Below, one piece after another: positions 6,516-7,930 of a stretch of 7,930 nt of DNA; within the stretch, counting starts at the first letter, position 1, and every line of letters starts with the position of its first letter. The notes below the pieces were generated by a model. The model saw nothing but the letters and a program-made list of their open reading frames with translations, was not told the DNA's origin and ran no database searches. The position numbers and the translations under genes were made by a program. Source of the DNA: Anaerolineae bacterium (GTDB taxonomy: Bacteria > Chloroflexota > Anaerolineae > Aggregatilineales > Phototrophicaceae); contig JACMMD010001012.1 of assembly GCA_014379235.1 (NCBI GenBank), positions 1 through 7,930 on the forward strand, in the 5' to 3' direction.

Positions 6516-7343
6516 ATGAAACTTGTCACATTTAGCATCAATGGCCGCCGTCGCATCGGCGAAGTGATCGGTGATCGCGTCAACAGCATGGCCGAAACCG
6601 ATACGTTGGAGCGACTGGTACGGCGTGGGATCACACCACAGCGCATGAGCGAAAATTTCCCGCTGGATAAGGTCAAGCTCGAAGCGCCATTTCGCCCCAC
6701 TAAAATTATCGCCATCGGCCTGAACTACGCCGACCACGCGAAGGAAACTGGCCAAACGCCGCCCAAAGCGCCGCTCATTTTCGCCAAGTTCGTGACCAGC
6801 ATCATCGGCCCCGGCGACGCGATTTCGTGGGATACGTCTATCACCAACGAAGTCGATTACGAGGCTGAACTCGGCGTAGTCATCGGCAAGAAGGCGCGCA
6901 ACGTCTCCGAAGAAGATGCCATGAAACACGTCTTCGGCTATGTAGCCGCCAACGATGTCAGCGCCCGCGATTTGCAGCTCAAGATCGACGCGCAGTGGAC
7001 ACGCGGCAAGAGCCTCGATACCTTCTGCCCCATCGGCCCCTATCTCGTCACCAAAGATGAAGTCACAGACCCGCACAATCTGAGTATCAAATGCACGGTC
7101 AGCGGCGAGATGCTGCAAGACAGCAACACGTCGAATCTGATCTTTAATATCCCGCAGTTAATCTCTTACTGCTCGCGCAGCTTCACGCTGGAAGCGGGCG
7201 ATTTGATCGTCACAGGTACTCCGCCGGGAGTGGGCGTCGCCCGTGACCCCAAGCGCTTCCTCAAAGATGGCGACATCGTTACCGTCAGCGTCGAAGGGCT
7301 TGGCGAACTCACCAATCCGGTCAAGGTTACGTCCTCGAACTAG
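6516..7343 (+). CDS. Fumarylacetoacetate hydrolase (FAH) family protein
   Basis: The 275-residue protein has a short N-terminal domain (1-55) and a full FAH catalytic domain. IAIGLNYADHAKE (65-77) holds the His74/Glu77 dyad, and EVDYEAELGVVIG (112-124) gives metal ligands Glu116 and Glu118. VFGYVAANDVSARDLQ (139-154) gives metal ligand Asp147, RGKSLDTFCPIGPY (163-176) contains Lys165, and GTPPGVG (234-240) closes the site. These enzymes bind magnesium or manganese and cleave or decarboxylate 2-oxo acids. Members include acylpyruvate hydrolases, oxaloacetate decarboxylases, hydroxyhepta-dienedioate isomerases and diketo-deoxy-sugar hydrolases; the sequence does not tell which applies. It is cytoplasmic. 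AAGGA (6501-6505) lies 10 nt before the ATG. The gene appears monocistronic, bounded by palindromes on both sides, with no catabolic partner genes nearby. Confidence 0.93.
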   Translation: MKLVTFSINGRRRIGEVIGDRVNSMAETDTLERLVRRGITPQRMSENFPLDKVKLEAPFRPTKIIAIGLNYADHAKETGQTPPKAPLIFAKFVTSIIGPGDAISWDTSITNEVDYEAELGVVIGKKARNVSEEDAMKHVFGYVAANDVSARDLQLKIDAQWTRGKSLDTFCPIGPYLVTKDEVTDPHNLSIKCTVSGEMLQDSNTSNLIFNIPQLISYCSRSFTLEAGDLIVTGTPPGVGVARDPKRFLKDGDIVTVSVEGLGELTNPVKVTSSN

Positions 7344-7353
7344 CATCATCTCT

Positions 7354-7381
7354 GTAGGGGCGCTTCGTGAACCGCCCACAG
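7354..7381. repeat. GTAGGGGC-type palindromic element, copy 4 (right arm decayed)
   Basis: The left outer arm GTAGGGGC (7354-7361) is intact. The core GCTTCGTGAACC (7362-7373) is nearly self-complementary, and the right arm GCCCACAG matches the expected one at five of eight positions. Folded, GGGCG-TTC pairs with GAA-CGCCC, with one mismatch. It starts 11 bp after the FAH-family stop codon and could protect or end that transcript. Confidence 0.6.
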
Positions 7382-7387
7382 ACAGAT

Positions 7388-7481
7388 AACCCCTTCCGGC
7401 GCTGACGCGCCACCTTCCCCGCAAGCAGGGAAGGGACGTAAAGTCCCTCTCCGCTCGCGGGGATGGATTTAGGGAGGGGTT
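7388..7481. repeat. Composite palindromic intergenic element (about 94 bp) with terminal inverted repeats
   Basis: The ends AACCCCTTCC (7388-7397) and GGGAGGGGTT (7472-7481) are inverted repeats matching at 9 of 10 positions. Inside lie three further hairpins: GGCGC/GCGCC (7398-7411, 4-nt loop), CCTTCCC/GGGAAGG (7413-7434), and TCTCCGC/GCGGGGA (7448-7463, one G-U pair). No reading frame is present. The structure resembles a MITE or a BIME-like repeat. No target-site duplication is obvious. It directly follows palindrome copy 4. Confidence 0.6.
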
Positions 7482-7532
7482 GTTGCGGCATTCAATTAAA
7501 CCTCTACGAACACCGCCTATCTATTTCCACCG

Positions 7533-7561
7533 TTGACCCTGCCCCGACGCCGAACTACACT
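7533..7561 (+). promoter_or_regulatory. Probable promoter of the CWC/BtuF-like gene pair
   Basis: TTGACC (7533-7538, five of six) and TACACT (7556-7561, four of six) are spaced by exactly 17 bp. The transcript would start near 7568 and carry palindrome copy 5 in its leader of about 47 nt. AACTACA (7553-7559) and TGTAGTT (7576-7582) form an inverted repeat across the start region and could be an operator. Confidence 0.5.
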
Positions 7562-7582
7562 TTGTAGATTAATGTTGTAGTT

Positions 7583-7610
7583 GTAGGGGCAAGGCATGCC
7601 TTGCCCCTAC
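7583..7610. repeat. GTAGGGGC-type palindromic element, copy 5 (intact)
   Basis: This is a perfect 28-bp palindrome with arms GTAGGGGCAAGGCA (7583-7596) and TGCCTTGCCCCTAC (7597-7610) and no spacer. It ends 4 bp before the CWC-family start codon and so fills the place where a Shine-Dalgarno would sit. No Shine-Dalgarno is visible for that gene. Confidence 0.85.
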
Positions 7611-7614
7611 CCAA

Positions 7615-7878
7615 ATGATGACCACGACGAACGCGAATAACGACAACGGCTCGAAGGTTTGCCCGCAGTGCGGCGCGGCGTTCACCTGCGACATCTCGGC
7701 GGGAGAAGCGCACTGCTGGTGCTTCGATTTGCCCAACGTTTTGCCTTTGCGCGAAGATGCAAGCTGCCTGTGTTCGACATGCCTACGAGCCGCAATCGCA
7801 GAGGCGATGAACGCGGCGCAGCGAGAACTACAGCGCCAGCACGAACAGGGGATTTCATGTCACAACATCGTATCGTAA
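7615..7878 (+). CDS. Small Cys-rich CWC-family protein
   Basis: This 87-residue protein has the Cys_rich_CWC pattern: CPQCG (16-20), Cys25, CWCFDLP (34-40), then CLCSTCL (51-57). That makes eight closely spaced cysteines and suggests zinc or another metal bound in the cytoplasm; the family has no established function. An Asn/Thr-rich stretch (3-11) precedes the domain and a Gln/Arg-rich helix (61-78) follows it. ATG occurs twice in tandem (7615, 7618), and either could be used. No other start exists upstream before an in-frame stop, and there is no Shine-Dalgarno because palindrome copy 5 ends 4 bp before. The 3' end overlaps the next gene by 22 bp in another frame, which implies coupled translation. 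Confidence 0.85.
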   Translation: MMTTTNANNDNGSKVCPQCGAAFTCDISAGEAHCWCFDLPNVLPLREDASCLCSTCLRAAIAEAMNAAQRELQRQHEQGISCHNIVS

Positions 7879-7930
7879 CCCTGCTGCCAAGCGCGACGGA
7901 GATTGTGTGCGCGCTCGGCTTTGAGTCGAG
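7857..7930 (+). CDS. BtuF-like cobalamin-binding / ABC-type substrate-binding protein (5' end only)
   Basis: The frame opening at ATG 7857 reads MSQHRIVTLLPSATEIVCAL and continues GFES to the window edge. RIVTLLPSATEIVCALG is the opening strand and helix of the BtuF/TroA-like periplasmic-binding fold found in cobalamin-binding proteins. The match begins at residue 5, so there is no room for a signal peptide; this protein would be cytoplasmic, as in a known signal-less branch of the family, or the start is misplaced. AGGGG (7847-7851) lies 5 nt before the ATG and supports it. The start is inside the CWC gene, so the two are probably one operon. Only 24 residues are visible. Confidence 0.75.
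   Translation, partial: MSQHRIVTLLPSATEIVCALGFES

Noticed and set aside
6483..7118. 211-residue minus-strand frame opposite the FAH-family gene
   Set aside because: The plus-strand frame has the full set of FAH catalytic motifs; the antisense frame is typical of GC-rich codon shadowing.
7354..7610. CRISPR-like array of repeats
   Set aside because: The repeats are not regularly spaced, their cores differ, and no unique spacers of constant length or cas genes are present.
7344..7614. Cobalamin riboswitch upstream of the CWC/BtuF-like pair
   Set aside because: No B12-box-like sequence was found, and the probable promoter at 7533-7561 leaves a leader too short for this riboswitch.

Overview
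The window looks like a chromosomal stretch of a moderately GC-rich bacterium, most likely a Chloroflexota (Anaerolineae-like) member. This rests on the gene repertoire, on small unlinked housekeeping and accessory genes, and on many short intergenic palindromes with GTAGGGGC/GCCCCTAC ends. The assignment is inference; no rRNA or other phylogenetic marker is present. No tRNA, rRNA, CRISPR array, transposase or phage gene was seen.

Layout, left to right. Positions 1-700 (minus) hold the N-terminal half of a membrane sensor protein (about six membrane helices, then a linker helix entering a PAS-like domain), cut by the window edge. It is divergent from a 313-residue thioredoxin-reductase-like flavoprotein (856-1797), whose promoter overlaps a near-perfect 10-3-10 palindrome. 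Next come an uncharacterised class I SAM methyltransferase (2003-2953, plus) and a convergent protein-L-isoaspartate O-methyltransferase (pcm, 3052-3756, minus), separated by a short tract with a 15-bp period. A DinB-like putative metal-binding protein (3899-4390) has a perfect 12-bp tandem duplication upstream. A large exported protein (4462-6363) combines an FG-GAP-like calcium loop with a TPR-like C-terminus. Then follow a fumarylacetoacetate-hydrolase-family enzyme (6516-7343), a palindrome-rich spacer (7344-7614), a small Cys-rich CWC-family protein (7615-7878), and the overlapping start of a BtuF-like cobalamin-binding protein (from 7857).

The genes do not form one pathway. Only the CWC/BtuF-like pair is translationally coupled, and possibly the DinB-like gene is co-transcribed with the exported protein. 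The sensor, the flavoprotein, Pcm and the DinB-like protein would all fit stress or redox maintenance, but this is loose inference.

The most interesting signal is non-coding. Five copies of a 28-29 bp palindrome share the outer arms GTAGGGGC/GCCCCTAC but have different, self-complementary cores. They lie only between genes. One (decayed) contributes a promoter -35 and another occupies the ribosome-binding position of the CWC gene. The GTAG start plus hairpin resembles REP elements mobilised by RAYT transposases. I found no convincing new multi-gene system.
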